A stretch of 6,356 nt of DNA from Methanobacteriota archaeon (GTDB lineage: Archaea > Thermoplasmatota > Poseidoniia > Poseidoniales > Thalassarchaeaceae): positions 1-6,356 of the forward strand of contig PBHZ01000021.1 of the NCBI GenBank assembly GCA_002719615.1, given 5' to 3'. Within the stretch, counting starts at the first letter, position 1. Each line of letters opens with the position of its first letter. Below the pieces are notes generated by a model that was not told the origin of the DNA, did no database searches, and saw nothing but the letters and a program-made list of their open reading frames with translations. Positions 1-6,177 of this stretch are shown in pieces. The translations under genes and the position numbers were made by a program.

Positions 1-2552
1 CAAGAGAACTATTCGATTTAGATGGGAAGGATCAGAAAATAGGTACGTCTTCAAGAAAAGATAGTTTACTTACTTCTTTAACATACCAATCCCTCACTAT
101 TCCAAAAAAGAATGATGATAATTTAGATGATGCTGCCATGGCAATTTGGATTGAAAAACTTATTTCTGATGGCGAGGCCTCAAATCATGAAATAGCCAAA
201 GAATGGATATATGATCTTGAAGAACATAACTTGCAATATTACAAAGAAAGATTAGGTATTTATCGAAAGAGAGTAAGGGATGATTATGCAACAAAGGGAA
301 ATGCATTATGGTTATTGCATGATTCATCAAAAGAGAAATTAGAGATACTAAGAGAATCAGGCATTGGATTGATAATTCTAGATGAATGCCATCACTTATT
401 GGGTCATTGGGGAAGAATTTTATCCGATATCCGTGAATATTTTGGAAATCCCGTTGTCTTAGGTTTGACTGCTACGCCTCCAAATTTTGATGGGATTAAT
501 TTAGTAGATTTAGAACGTTATCAAGAGTTTTTTGGAGAAATTGATTATGAAGTACCGGTCCCTGCTCTTGTCAAAAATAACAATCTTTCTCCTTACCAAG
601 ATTTAGTATATTTCGTTAGACCTACGACTGATGAATTGGAGTATATTGCTAATGTTGATAAAGATTTTAATAATTTGATGGAGGAAATTAGTAGAAAACC
701 AAATTTTGATTCTGAAAACAGATGTCAAGGATTAGATGACTGGTTATTTGATATCCTTTCCACTCTTGATTTACCAGGGGGTGCTGCAAAGAATTGGAAT
801 TCTTTTGTCAAAAGAGATAAATCTTTAGCGAATCTCTCAAGATTGTATTTATTTCAAAAAGGATTGAGTTTACCTAGTACAATACCTCCTTTGGAGAGAA
901 ACATAATTGATGCCAATCTAACTAAACATGCCATCTTATTACCTTTACTTGACAGATATATTAGAAATGGACTAATACGCTCAAAAAGTAAACAAGATCA
1001 TGATTTGGCTAATGATGCAAAGAAAAAATTACGAATGCTGGGGACTCAAATAACTGAAACCGGCATGCAATCTTGTGCATCTCCAATAGGAAGAGTGATG
1101 GCATACGCTTCTGCAAAATATTCTGCATTGATTAATATCCTCTCATCTGAAATGGATGTACTTGGTGACGATATTCGGGCAGTTATTGTTACTGATTTTG
1201 AAAAAACTTCTGCTACAAAATTAATACATAATGTTCTTGACAAGGAAGCAGGAGGGGCTATAGCCGCGTTCAGGGCATTGTTAAAAGATAAATACACAGA
1301 TAAATTGGATCCGATACTTATGACTGGTTCAACTGTTTTAGTTGACGATGATCTTTCAGAAAAAATTATGCCTAAATTTAAAAATTGGGTCAAAAATAGG
1401 AGTTTAGAAATTAGTTTTGTTAAGACAAAGAAAGAAGGATATTATGAAATAAGTGGGCGAGGTTCCCAGTGGACTCCTAGGTATTATACTGAGATGATCA
1501 CTGATTTATTCCAAGAAGGAGTCACTAAATGTTTGGTAGGCACTAGAGGACTTTTGGGGGAGGGTTGGGATGCTAGTAAAATCAATGTTCTGATTGATTT
1601 GACTACCGTAACTACAAGCATGAGTATTAATCAATTAAGAGGTCGTTCCTTCAGATTAGATAAGGATAATCCAGAAAAGGTAGCAAATAACTGGGATATT
1701 GTATGTTTAGCTGAAGAATTTAGTAAGGGATTTGATGATTATTTTCGTTTCAAGAAAAAGCATTCAAAATTATATGGTGTTTGTGATGATGGGGCTATTG
1801 AGAAAGGCGTAGGCCATGTTCATGCATCATTTACCGAAGCAAGGCCAGAAGGAATCTCGGAAATAATGAGTATTTTTAATGAAGAAATGATACAAAGATC
1901 AAGAGATAGAGAAAAAATAAGACAATTATGGGCTATTGGTCAACCTTTCAATTCACAAGCCAAAAAAGCATTTGAATTAAAAATGAAAAATGATTTTGGT
2001 CAGGGATTCCCTCCATCTTTGAAAATAGGAAGGGCCGAATGGACAGAGGAAAATCTCATAATTTCAATAGCAGAATCTGTAGTACGTTCTTTCAAGGAAA
2101 TTGGTTTAATTCGTTACAATGCTACAGTTTCAGCAGGAGAAAGAGGAGGCGGTTGGATACGTACCTTTTTGGAATATTCCAACGATTTAGAGTCGCAACT
2201 TTTTACAGAAGCAATGGAAGAAATACTTTCTCCACTAGATAACCCTAGATATATAATACCCAGAGAAATCAAAGTCATTTCTGATACTTGGATTAGTAAA
2301 ATGCTACCTGATGTAGTTGGAAAGTACTTTCAAAAATCAATCAACAAGATTGCTATGTACCATTCTATACCCAAAAAAATCTGTCAAAATAAGGAAGATG
2401 CTTTAATATTCCAGAAAAATTGGAATTGGTTCGTAAGTCCAGGTGAGATAACATATGTTCACAATAAAACAGGTATGGAGAAAGTTCATCACGCAAATAG
2501 AAATAATTTATATCCGCAAGGTTTTCTTCATACTAAAGATGTATTTATCTGA
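1..2552 (+). CDS. SF2 DEAD/DEAH-type helicase, 5'-truncated by the window edge
   Basis: This is an ATP-dependent superfamily 2 helicase; its nucleic-acid substrate cannot be told. The frame is open from the first full codon (position 3), about 45 residues before the first ATG at 138, so that ATG is internal and the true start lies upstream. Visible motifs are TYQSLT (81-98, motif Ib-like), DECHH (381-395, motif II/Walker B), GLTATPP (462-482, motif III), GTRGLLGEGWD (1539-1571, motif V) and QLRGRSFRLD (1632-1661, motif VI with arginine finger). Walker A must be upstream. About 94 residues separate motif Ib from motif II, a helical insertion. After motif VI there is a C-terminal domain of about 300 residues. 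From memory, this arrangement and the phrase 'NPRY' near 2240 resemble large uncharacterised bacterial and archaeal DEAD/DEAH helicases. The helicase call is firm; a role in defence or repair is only a guess. Confidence 0.93.
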   Translation, partial: RELFDLDGKDQKIGTSSRKDSLLTSLTYQSLTIPKKNDDNLDDAAMAIWIEKLISDGEASNHEIAKEWIYDLEEHNLQYYKERLGIYRKRVRDDYATKGNALWLLHDSSKEKLEILRESGIGLIILDECHHLLGHWGRILSDIREYFGNPVVLGLTATPPNFDGINLVDLERYQEFFGEIDYEVPVPALVKNNNLSPYQDLVYFVRPTTDELEYIANVDKDFNNLMEEISRKPNFDSENRCQGLDDWLFDILSTLDLPGGAAKNWNSFVKRDKSLANLSRLYLFQKGLSLPSTIPPLERNIIDANLTKHAILLPLLDRYIRNGLIRSKSKQDHDLANDAKKKLRMLGTQITETGMQSCASPIGRVMAYASAKYSALINILSSEMDVLGDDIRAVIVTDFEKTSATKLIHNVLDKEAGGAIAAFRALLKDKYTDKLDPILMTGSTVLVDDDLSEKIMPKFKNWVKNRSLEISFVKTKKEGYYEISGRGSQWTPRYYTEMITDLFQEGVTKCLVGTRGLLGEGWDASKINVLIDLTTVTTSMSINQLRGRSFRLDKDNPEKVANNWDIVCLAEEFSKGFDDYFRFKKKHSKLYGVCDDGAIEKGVGHVHASFTEARPEGISEIMSIFNEEMIQRSRDREKIRQLWAIGQPFNSQAKKAFELKMKNDFGQGFPPSLKIGRAEWTEENLIISIAESVVRSFKEIGLIRYNATVSAGERGGGWIRTFLEYSNDLESQLFTEAMEEILSPLDNPRYIIPREIKVISDTWISKMLPDVVGKYFQKSINKIAMYHSIPKKICQNKEDALIFQKNWNWFVSPGEITYVHNKTGMEKVHHANRNNLYPQGFLHTKDVFI

Positions 2553-2566
2553 CAATTTACTTTATA

Positions 2567-2585
2567 ATCAAGATATTTTTTTGAT
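2567..2585 (+). terminator. Possible T-rich terminator after the helicase gene
   Basis: Fifteen bases after the helicase stop is a run of seven T (2576-2582) inside a weak 5-bp inverted repeat (ATCAA 2567-2571, TTGAT 2581-2585). Archaeal RNA polymerase can terminate at T-tracts without a strong hairpin, so this is a plausible end of the helicase transcript before it runs antisense into the tRNA. The AT-rich context makes a chance occurrence possible. Confidence 0.4.
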
Positions 2586-2591
2586 ATATTT

Positions 2592-2669
2592 TGGTGCTCG
2601 TGCCGGGATTTGAACCCGGGTCGTCGCCTCGAGAGGGCGACATGATGGGCCGAACTACACCACACGAGC
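2592..2669 (-). tRNA. tRNA-Glu (anticodon CTC)
   Basis: On the minus strand a complete cloverleaf of 75 nt plus an encoded CCA can be folded. The acceptor stem is 7 bp (GCTCGTG at 2669-2663 with CACGAGC at 2602-2596), the discriminator is A (2595), and CCA is at 2594-2592. The anticodon stem TCGCC/GGCGA encloses the loop CTCTCGA, giving anticodon CTC at 2633-2631, which reads the Glu codon GAG. The T-arm CCGGG-TTCAAAT-CCCGG is perfect. The D-arm is weak (T-A, G-C and a G-T pair) but keeps A14, G18-G19 and A21, as in other archaeal tRNA-Glu genes as I recall them. No intron is visible. The tRNA is transcribed toward the 3' end of the helicase gene, and its 3' end lies 39 bases from the helicase stop. 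Confidence 0.97.
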
Positions 2670-2691
2670 GATAAGTTGGCGTGAATGACTA

Positions 2692-2700
2692 ATGTTTATG
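2692..2700 (-). promoter_or_regulatory. Candidate box A (TATA) of the tRNA-Glu gene
   Basis: Read on the minus strand, CATAAACAT is centred 27 bases upstream of the tRNA 5' end, the usual distance of an archaeal box A from the transcription start. The match to the TATA consensus is imperfect and no purine-rich BRE is obvious beside it, so the call rests mainly on spacing. Confidence 0.35.
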
Positions 2701-2710
2701 AAAACAGTGT

Positions 2711-3079
2711 ATGAATCTCTTTACATCAATCTTCACTTTCACTTTCACTATACTCTCTTTTGCCTTTCTTAATATGCTAACTGCCCTTCATGAGTTTATG
2801 AAGCAGAATATGTATAATACTAATGAGATAACCTATAGGAAACGAGCAGAGCCTTGTAGAATAGTATCTTTTGATTTATTAATACAAACAAATGATACTA
2901 CTGAGTCAGTAAATAGTCAAAACAATGGTCTTTTGGTAAATGATAGCGGAATATTATCCTCTGATAATACATGGCAACCATTACGTAATACTATATTACC
3001 TGTAGCAATTAATAAATCCAGTTGGAATGGTCTTGTAAAAAGATTTAATGAAAGTAAAGAAAGTCCTGTGAGGGCATAA
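2711..3079 (+). CDS. Hypothetical protein, up to 122 aa, start uncertain
   Basis: I do not recognise this protein. From the first ATG it would have a hydrophobic, Phe/Thr-rich segment (residues 4-25) that could be a membrane anchor, then a basic patch (RKR, 43-45), one Cys (49), a hydrophilic Asn/Ser/Thr-rich middle (60-86) and a C-terminal part with two Trp (88, 105) in a plausible folded region. The start is doubtful. The first 30 or so codons use C-ending and CTN leucine codons more than the rest of the gene, and they contain a short TCACTT tandem repeat. Later Met codons at 2774, 2798 and 2810 would remove part or all of the hydrophobic stretch, and weak TATA-like sequences lie 26-28 bases before 2774 and 2798. 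The stop is one base before the next gene, so the two are probably co-transcribed. The C-terminal part is likely a real gene; its function is unknown. Confidence 0.6.
   Translation: MNLFTSIFTFTFTILSFAFLNMLTALHEFMKQNMYNTNEITYRKRAEPCRIVSFDLLIQTNDTTESVNSQNNGLLVNDSGILSSDNTWQPLRNTILPVAINKSSWNGLVKRFNESKESPVRA
2733..2750 (+). repeat. Three-copy hexamer tandem repeat (TCACTT)
   Basis: TCACTT occurs twice in tandem (2733-2744) and is followed by TCACTA (2745-2750). If translated from 2711 it encodes alternating Phe and Thr. It is short and pyrimidine-rich. It may mark untranslated leader rather than coding sequence, or it may simply be a simple-sequence stretch. Confidence 0.55.
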
Positions 3080-3080
3080 A

Positions 3081-3338
3081 ATGTCTGGAACTAGAAGATT
3101 AAGAGAAGCTGTTAGAGTATTTCTTGAAAAACAAGGTTCGGCCAATACTGTTGAAATATTTGATCATCTAAACAATCGTTTTCGATGGGGTGCAACAATG
3201 AATCAAGTTGGTAATATTCTAGCAAAAGATATCAGATTTGACAAAATTGGACATACTAGAGGTGAATTCCGAGGTAGTGTTTACACAGTATGTGTTTGGG
3301 CAATAAATAACGATGCTTCAGTAGTAATGAGCCAATAA
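3081..3338 (+). CDS. Small winged-helix (HARE-HTH-like) protein, 85 aa
   Basis: This is probably a DNA- or RNA-binding winged-helix protein. The pattern is helix 1 (about residues 3-18, RRLREAVRVFLEKQG), helix 2 after a short turn (22-34, TVEIFDHLNNR), a recognition-type helix (37-50, GATMNQVGNILAKD), then a two-strand wing with a basic/Gly turn (51-74) ending in an aromatic VCVWAI strand. This resembles small archaeal wHTH proteins and the HARE-HTH fold, in which the second helix follows a Ser/Thr-rich turn; I infer the family from pattern, not from a search. The ATG at 3081 has a Shine-Dalgarno-like GAGGG (3070-3074) six bases upstream, inside the end of the preceding gene, whose stop is one base away. 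That spacing indicates translational coupling. The role could be transcriptional or chromatin-related, and the target is unknown. Confidence 0.8.
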   Translation: MSGTRRLREAVRVFLEKQGSANTVEIFDHLNNRFRWGATMNQVGNILAKDIRFDKIGHTRGEFRGSVYTVCVWAINNDASVVMSQ

Positions 3339-3345
3339 AGTCAAG

Positions 3346-3354
3346 TTTACATAA
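3346..3354 (+). promoter_or_regulatory. Weak TATA-like element before the prenyltransferase gene
   Basis: TTTACATAA is centred about 24 bases upstream of the ATG at 3374, and no Shine-Dalgarno sequence is visible before that ATG. This would suit a leaderless or near-leaderless archaeal transcript. The match is weak, and the 35-base gap from the winged-helix gene also permits read-through. Confidence 0.3.
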
Positions 3355-3373
3355 CATCTCCACAGTATTAAAT

Positions 3374-4270
3374 ATGGGCAACAAATACAAATCATGGCTA
3401 ACTCTTTTCCGTGCAGGAAATGGTTTTGGAGGCGTTATCGCGGTATTCCTCGGAGCTATAATGGCGCTAGAAAACATCCCTCATGACTATCTACTTCACA
3501 TTATTATTTTACAAGCCTTATCTGTGTTTTCATTTATGGCATCATGGAATGCATTAAATGATTATTTTGATTTTGAAATAGATAAAATCGGTAAGCCAAA
3601 TAGGCCACTACCCTCAGGGGAAATATCCCTAAAAGATGCAAAAATAGCAATTACATTTCTAATGATTATTTCTTTAATTTCTATGATTGGAGCCGGTTTC
3701 TTAGCCCATAACTCTGATAATGGTTTCAAATCCTGGTCACCATCTATATTTATTTGGCTTATAGCATTATTACTTTTAATTAACTATGAGTCTGAATCAA
3801 ATTATAGTTTAAATCTAAAAAATCGTGGTCTCCCAGGAAATATTGCAATTAGCGCTTCAGTCGCTATGGTCGTTTTATTCGGTTCCGCAGGAGTTTATCA
3901 ATCGACAAATAGTAAAGTTATTTCAATTGCAATAATCGGATTTCTTTTCAATTTAGCAAGAGAAATAATAAAAGATGTTGAAGATATGGATTCTGACGAA
4001 GGACGAAATACCTTAGCAATGAAAATTGGCCCTGAAAAAACTAGAATTATAGCATATCTAATATCATTATCAACCTTAGTTTCAATATTTGTCCCTTTTG
4101 CTTTAGATTTATTCGAACAGCAATATCTTATATTGGTATTACCCAGTATTCTGTCGTTATTGATGGTAAAAACTAAACTTTCTCTCGCTCAAGATTATGC
4201 AGCACAACAATTACTCAAAAAATCATTATACTTATGTCTGGGAGCATTTACAATTATTTCATTAATTTAA
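3374..4270 (+). CDS. UbiA-family prenyltransferase, probable DGGGP synthase
   Basis: This is an integral membrane prenyltransferase of 298 aa. The first Asp-rich motif is NDYFDFEID (N62, D63, D66, D70), followed by KPNRPLPSG. The second is REIIKDVEDMDSDEGRNTLA (D201, D204, D208). These bind the Mg-diphosphate of the prenyl donor. I count about nine hydrophobic segments (roughly 20-31, 41-60, 89-111, 124-136, 153-173, 182-198, 223-243, 250-264, 283-298), as usual for UbiA proteins. The length, the N-terminal 'RAGNGFGGVIAVFLGA' and the 'NYSLNLKNRGLPGNIAIS' stretch fit archaeal digeranylgeranylglyceryl phosphate synthase, which adds the second geranylgeranyl chain to geranylgeranylglyceryl phosphate in ether-lipid synthesis. 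Other UbiA enzymes (menaquinone- or heme-related) are less likely but not excluded. The start at 3374 fits the usual short cytoplasmic N-terminus. Its 3' end overlaps that of the convergent argF by four bases. Confidence 0.88.
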   Translation: MGNKYKSWLTLFRAGNGFGGVIAVFLGAIMALENIPHDYLLHIIILQALSVFSFMASWNALNDYFDFEIDKIGKPNRPLPSGEISLKDAKIAITFLMIISLISMIGAGFLAHNSDNGFKSWSPSIFIWLIALLLLINYESESNYSLNLKNRGLPGNIAISASVAMVVLFGSAGVYQSTNSKVISIAIIGFLFNLAREIIKDVEDMDSDEGRNTLAMKIGPEKTRIIAYLISLSTLVSIFVPFALDLFEQQYLILVLPSILSLLMVKTKLSLAQDYAAQQLLKKSLYLCLGAFTIISLI

Positions 4271-5226
4271 AATAATTCTCTAAAGGTATGCCATGCATTT
4301 TCATTACACATATATGTAAGAAGGGACATTTGAGCCCACATTCTATTTTCTGCTTGATCGAATACAACACTATTCTTAGAATCAATTACCCCATCTGTGA
4401 CTTCTTCCCCTCTATGTGCAGGTAAGCAATGCATGAATAAATAATCAGAATCCGCACCAGAAACCAAATCTTCGTTCACTTGAAATCCATCGAAAGCATT
4501 CTTTTTATCTTTCATATGTTCTTCACCCATTGAAACAAAAATATCTGTGTATATCACGCCAGCATTTTGAACCACTTTTTCAGGATCATTCGACGAAATA
4601 ATTCTTGCACCAGTTTTTTCAGCAATATCACTCGCTCTTTTGATGATTAATTCATCTGGTTCATAACCTACAGGTGTTGCATAACTGAAATCATGTCCCA
4701 TCGATACACTAGCTAACAAAAGGTCATGTAAGACATTATTACCATCACCTATCCAGGTTATATGACCATTCATCTTTTCTTTATTTTCAGTAATTGTCAT
4801 CAAATCCGCAGCAGCTTGACAGGGATGATGTAAATCTGAAAGAGCATTTATTACTGGGACCGTGGAATGCTTTGCCAATTCTTCTACGTCTGAATGTTTA
4901 AAGCATCTGTATGTCATTCCATCCAAAAAACGTGACAAAACTGCAGCGGTATCAGCTATTGATTCACTTTTTCCTAATTGTATATCATTAGAAAGCAGTG
5001 TCAACGGCTGCCCCCCTAATTTACTTACTCCAACTTCAAAAGATACTCTAGTTCTTGTAGATGGTTTTTCGTAAATTGACCCAATTGACATTCCTTCTAG
5101 TGGTCTAAAATCCTCTACTAGGCCTTCTCCATTTTTAATTTTAATAGCCCAATCAATTATGTCCGGAATTTCTTCGTAAAAATCGTCAATTGCTAATAAA
5201 TCCTTTTTTTCTTCATAATCGTTCAT
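4267..5226 (-). CDS. argF: Ornithine carbamoyltransferase
   Basis: This cytosolic enzyme makes citrulline from ornithine and carbamoyl phosphate, a step of arginine synthesis. With the start at 5226 it has 319 aa, close to the usual 300-320. Seen in order: the carbamoyl-phosphate loop STRTR (56-60), HPCQ (134-137), GDGNN (160-164), the ornithine-side TDIFVSMG (227-234, with D228 and the SMG loop), and HCLPAHRGEEV (266-276) with its catalytic Cys. HCLP and SMG together identify ornithine rather than aspartate carbamoyltransferase. The frame stays open to an ATG at 5274 (335 aa), but that would overlap the GTPase gene by 62 bases. The ATG at 5226 has AGGAG nine bases upstream, overlaps by only 14 bases, and gives the family-like beginning with KKDLLAIDDF. 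Translation is probably coupled to the GTPase gene upstream. All key residues appear intact. Confidence 0.97.
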   Translation of the reverse strand: MNDYEEKKDLLAIDDFYEEIPDIIDWAIKIKNGEGLVEDFRPLEGMSIGSIYEKPSTRTRVSFEVGVSKLGGQPLTLLSNDIQLGKSESIADTAAVLSRFLDGMTYRCFKHSDVEELAKHSTVPVINALSDLHHPCQAAADLMTITENKEKMNGHITWIGDGNNVLHDLLLASVSMGHDFSYATPVGYEPDELIIKRASDIAEKTGARIISSNDPEKVVQNAGVIYTDIFVSMGEEHMKDKKNAFDGFQVNEDLVSGADSDYLFMHCLPAHRGEEVTDGVIDSKNSVVFDQAENRMWAQMSLLTYMCNENAWHTFRELF

Positions 5227-6058
5227 CTTCAATATCTCCTGCATATCCATCTCTTGTATCGCCCATTCCTCCAAACATTGTTTGAGCGAAGGTCAATACA
5301 TCTGCTAATCCGTCTTCAACTTCACTAGACAAGGGAATCAATCCTGGTTGAATTGCGGCATTTTGCATCATTCTCAATTGTCCAATGGCGAATTCTGCTC
5401 TCTGACTGCCAGAGCGAGCATCATTAGCCTGATTCTCTGATTCTTCATACAAAGCCACCTCTAATATATCCAAATTATCTCCCCATTCCATTATTTTTTC
5501 CAACTCTTCAGGTTCCAACAGATCAGTTTTAGATAAGAAATTTGCAGTTGGCAGTCCTAATCTGAAATGAACTATAGAAGATAGTAACATTTGGGAAACA
5601 AAACCACTTGGCGTTCTTGATAACATGGGGTCAAACAGGAAAACAAGACATGCTCTTCCCTGCCCTAAAACATCAACAAGATGACTTGATGCTTCTCTGA
5701 AGGCAAATAATTCAACTTGACCGGGAGTGTCTACAATCAACATATCGCCAGATAAACCTTCAATTTGTTCAAAAACATCTTCTGCTTGTGATGCTACCAA
5801 ATCTGCAGCTAATATTTGCGCTCCATTAGGTCCTAAATCATATTCACTCATTACATCAGATAAAGAAACTAAATCTCTCACGTCAAACTCAGGATCATAA
5901 TGAACTCTTTCTGCACCTGGATCGAGGTTAATTGCCATAACATCAACTTCAAGGAATCTGGCCCATCTTTGATAAGCAGTCACTAAGGAACTTTTTCCCG
6001 CACCTGCAGTTCCAACTACAAAAATCACTGGTGGACTAGTACTGTCTTGTGCACTCAT
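5213..6058 (-). CDS. GPN-loop GTPase
   Basis: This P-loop GTPase of 281 aa belongs to the GPN family (archaeal PAB0955 and eukaryotic GPN1-3 type), which forms homodimers. Eukaryotic members help assemble and import RNA polymerase II; the archaeal role is not settled. Motifs seen: Walker A GTAGAGKS (16-23), DPGAERVHYDPEFDVRD (46-62), the hallmark GPN (76-78) in DLGPNGA, G3 DTPGQ (110-114) followed by VELFAFRE, and G4 SKTD (176-179) in place of NKxD. A hydrophilic stretch (about 205-222) and a Gly/Asp-rich acidic tail (264-281) are probably flexible. The length is slightly above the common 250 or so. The ATG at 6058 has GGGAG (6067-6063) four bases upstream. The gene is first in an operon with argF, whose start lies within its last codons. 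The family call is very secure; the specific function is not. Confidence 0.97.
   Translation of the reverse strand: MSAQDSTSPPVIFVVGTAGAGKSSLVTAYQRWARFLEVDVMAINLDPGAERVHYDPEFDVRDLVSLSDVMSEYDLGPNGAQILAADLVASQAEDVFEQIEGLSGDMLIVDTPGQVELFAFREASSHLVDVLGQGRACLVFLFDPMLSRTPSGFVSQMLLSSIVHFRLGLPTANFLSKTDLLEPEELEKIMEWGDNLDILEVALYEESENQANDARSGSQRAEFAIGQLRMMQNAAIQPGLIPLSSEVEDGLADVLTFAQTMFGGMGDTRDGYAGDIEDERL
5236..5240 (-). promoter_or_regulatory. Shine-Dalgarno site that sets the argF start
   Basis: AGGAG on the minus strand is nine bases before the ATG at 5226. It lies inside the last codons of the GPN-loop GTPase gene, whose stop is at 5215-5213. It favours the 319-aa form of ornithine carbamoyltransferase; the earlier Met codons at 5274, 5250 and 5244 lie before or almost on this site and so cannot use it. 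Confidence 0.75.
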
Positions 6059-6062
6059 ATTA

Positions 6063-6067
6063 CTCCC
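6063..6067 (-). promoter_or_regulatory. Shine-Dalgarno site of the GPN-loop GTPase gene
   Basis: GGGAG on the minus strand stands four bases before the ATG at 6058. The spacing is somewhat short, but it supports this start and implies that the operon mRNA has a real 5' leader rather than being leaderless. Confidence 0.55.
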
Positions 6068-6076
6068 AAGTGATTC

Positions 6077-6098
6077 ATAGTTTCAACTATTCTGTTGA
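6077..6098. promoter_or_regulatory. Overlapping inverted repeats in the leader of the GTPase-argF operon
   Basis: A perfect 6-bp inverted repeat with a 2-base centre (ATAGTT 6077-6082, AACTAT 6085-6090) overlaps a second 5-bp pair (TCAAC 6083-6087, GTTGA 6094-6098). The unit lies 19-40 bases upstream of the GTPase start, around the expected transcription start. AACTAT recurs at 6140-6145. It could be an operator for a dimeric regulator or two alternative small RNA hairpins. Short AT-rich palindromes also arise by chance. Confidence 0.35.
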
Positions 6099-6103
6099 TA
6101 CTT

Positions 6104-6111
6104 GTTTAGAA
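6104..6111 (-). promoter_or_regulatory. Candidate TATA element of the GTPase-argF operon
   Basis: Read on the minus strand, TTCTAAAC lies about 27 bases before a position near 6080, which would give a leader of about 22 bases holding the Shine-Dalgarno site. The consensus match is modest, and other AT-rich stretches in this region could serve equally well. Confidence 0.3.
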
Positions 6112-6151
6112 TAATGAACAGGTAATCGTTATACCCTCTAACTATGGGGGA

Positions 6152-6175
6152 TGTTTACCGCCTAGGGTTGTTTAC
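6152..6175 (+). repeat. Direct repeat TGTTTAC before the proline-rich gene
   Basis: TGTTTAC occurs at 6152-6158 and again at 6169-6175, 17 bases apart start to start, with the second copy ending two bases before the ATG at 6178. The copies could be regulator half-sites or coincidence. The rest of the divergent region 6059-6177 holds no further gene that I can see. Confidence 0.4.
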
Positions 6176-6177
6176 GT

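Noticed and set aside
138..140. ATG as the start of the helicase gene
   Set aside because: The frame is open upstream to the window edge, the upstream residues carry a motif Ib-like TYQSLT, and no ribosome site precedes this ATG. It is an internal Met.
1046..1393. Minus-strand open frame inside the helicase gene
   Set aside because: It lies wholly within a well-supported gene and has no recognisable domain or ribosome site.
2039..2242. Alternative-frame open stretch on the plus strand within the helicase gene
   Set aside because: Low-complexity Arg/Ser/Phe-rich translation within a conserved coding region; a shadow frame.
2552..2711. Attachment-site repeat of the tRNA 3' end
   Set aside because: I looked for a second copy of the tRNA 3' sequence within the window and saw none; the other end, if any, would be outside.
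3256..3477. Minus-strand open frame across the winged-helix and prenyltransferase junction
   Set aside because: It overlaps two better-supported genes on the other strand and shows no domain.
4862..5074. Plus-strand open frame inside argF
   Set aside because: It is antisense to the conserved part of ornithine carbamoyltransferase, including the STRTR region.
5227..5274. Longer ornithine carbamoyltransferase starting at 5274
   Set aside because: It would overlap the GTPase gene by 62 bases and adds residues unlike the family. A good Shine-Dalgarno sits before 5226 instead.
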